From NCBI RefSeq assembly GCF_038003045.1, contig NZ_JBBOOK010000001.1, forward strand, positions 2,294,001 through 2,358,000: a DNA stretch of 64,000 nt. The letters are read 5' to 3'. Positions 63,924-64,000 of the stretch are shown piece after piece. A program made the translations under genes and the position numbers. Each line of letters begins with the position of its first letter. The stretch's first letter is position 1. The notes below the pieces were generated by a model. It had not been told where the DNA came from. It ran no database searches and worked only from the letters and a program-made list of their open reading frames with translations. Source of the stretch: Sporosarcina sp. FSL W7-1349 (GTDB taxonomy: Bacteria; Bacillota; Bacilli; Bacillales_A; Planococcaceae).

Positions 63924-64000
63924 TCTTGTTCTTCAGGAGCATCAAGCCCCTACGCGCTTCCGGCTCTTTCGTTTGCCGCAAAATTCCTAGCGTATAGGTT
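63784..64000 (-). CDS. C-terminal end of an upstream phage replication gene (5' part outside window)
   Basis: The frame is open from the window edge to a stop at 63784. Visible residues: TYTLGILRQTKEPEARRGLM, LKNKNGGVEIGANQPG and an end of charged residues closing in DIDVPF. The L-K-N-K-N-G motif followed by a disordered acidic end suits the last segment of a RecA-fold helicase or NTPase (DnaB- or Sak4-like); placement before the helicase loader agrees. Too little remains to be sure. Confidence 0.5.
   Translation of the reverse strand, partial: TYTLGILRQTKEPEARRGLMLLKNKNGGVEIGANQPGTPRNDAIQSKIDAANERRKRIAGIESDRDIDVPF

Larger units (their letters stand above)
26186..64000. mobile_element. PBSX-like myovirus prophage (left end to beyond window)
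   Basis: From a displaced tRNA 3' end at 26186 onward nearly every gene is phage-like and on the minus strand. Synteny with PBSX is clear: terminase, portal, head, then XkdH-I-J-K-M-N-O-P-Q-R-S-T-U homologues, fibre, holins and endolysin. Contractile sheath and baseplate J proteins make it a myovirus. Every structural gene looks full-length, so it may be functional. Integrase, main repressor and the intact tRNA are not in the window. Confidence 0.93.

Overview
The window comes from a low-to-mid G+C, Gram-positive endospore-former-type genome (Bacillota, order Bacillales). The evidence is the strong AGGAGG-type ribosome sites, frequent TTG/GTG starts, a Bacillus-like sigma-A promoter and LexA box, a lipobox lipoprotein, and host genes typical of Bacillaceae/Planococcaceae. 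The species cannot be named from sequence alone; a Sporosarcina-like planococcus is my guess.

Region 1 (1-8.7 kb) holds the end of an IclR regulator, an unknown hydrophilic gene, and a compact, A+T-rich aromatic-degradation cluster. A TetR regulator is divergent from six genes: ring-cleavage-product hydrolase, catechol 2,3-dioxygenase, HpaB-type flavin monooxygenase, acylating acetaldehyde dehydrogenase, 4-hydroxy-2-oxovalerate aldolase and 2-oxopent-4-enoate hydratase. Together they can take a phenol through catechol, 2-hydroxymuconic semialdehyde, 2-oxopentenoate and hydroxy-oxovalerate to pyruvate and acetyl-CoA. A decayed copy of the topB 3' end lies on the far side of the cluster from the intact topB, so the cluster looks inserted beside topB.

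Region 2 (8.7-26.2 kb) is ordinary chromosome: topB, a REP-associated tyrosine transposase with flanking palindromes, FMN reductase, proton antiporter, glycosyltransferase-like protein, phospholipase D-type cardiolipin synthase, ECF sigma factor, CNNM/CBS transporter, M20 dipeptidase, nitroreductase, DegV, Amidase_6 protein, EAL-HDOD protein, and an OmpA-type lipoprotein with an F-x-P-G-x repeat.

Region 3 (26.2-64 kb and beyond) is one PBSX-like myovirus prophage, transcribed almost wholly on the minus strand and running off the right edge. Its left boundary is a 45-nt 3' fragment of a tRNA-Ala gene that still has the tRNA terminator, i.e. a displaced attachment site; integrase and the intact tRNA should lie beyond the window. 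Read right to left, the order is: helicase loader and SSB with many tiny overlapping early genes; a late-gene regulator; terminase, portal, MuF, scaffold, capsid; connectors; contractile sheath, tube, frameshifted tail chaperone, tape measure, baseplate, fibre; two holins and an M23 endolysin. Beyond lysis lies an accessory zone: an XRE/ImmA pair, a LexA-boxed YolD operon, a tandem ribbon-helix-helix protein, and an actin-like ParM/ParR segregation cassette with paired 18-bp repeats next to the attachment site.

The most interesting items are the prophage ParMR cassette and its neighbours, the SOS-controlled YolD operon without its usual polymerase, the moron pair set into the tail operon behind a hairpin that can hide its ribosome site, and the topB-tail relic beyond the catabolic cluster.
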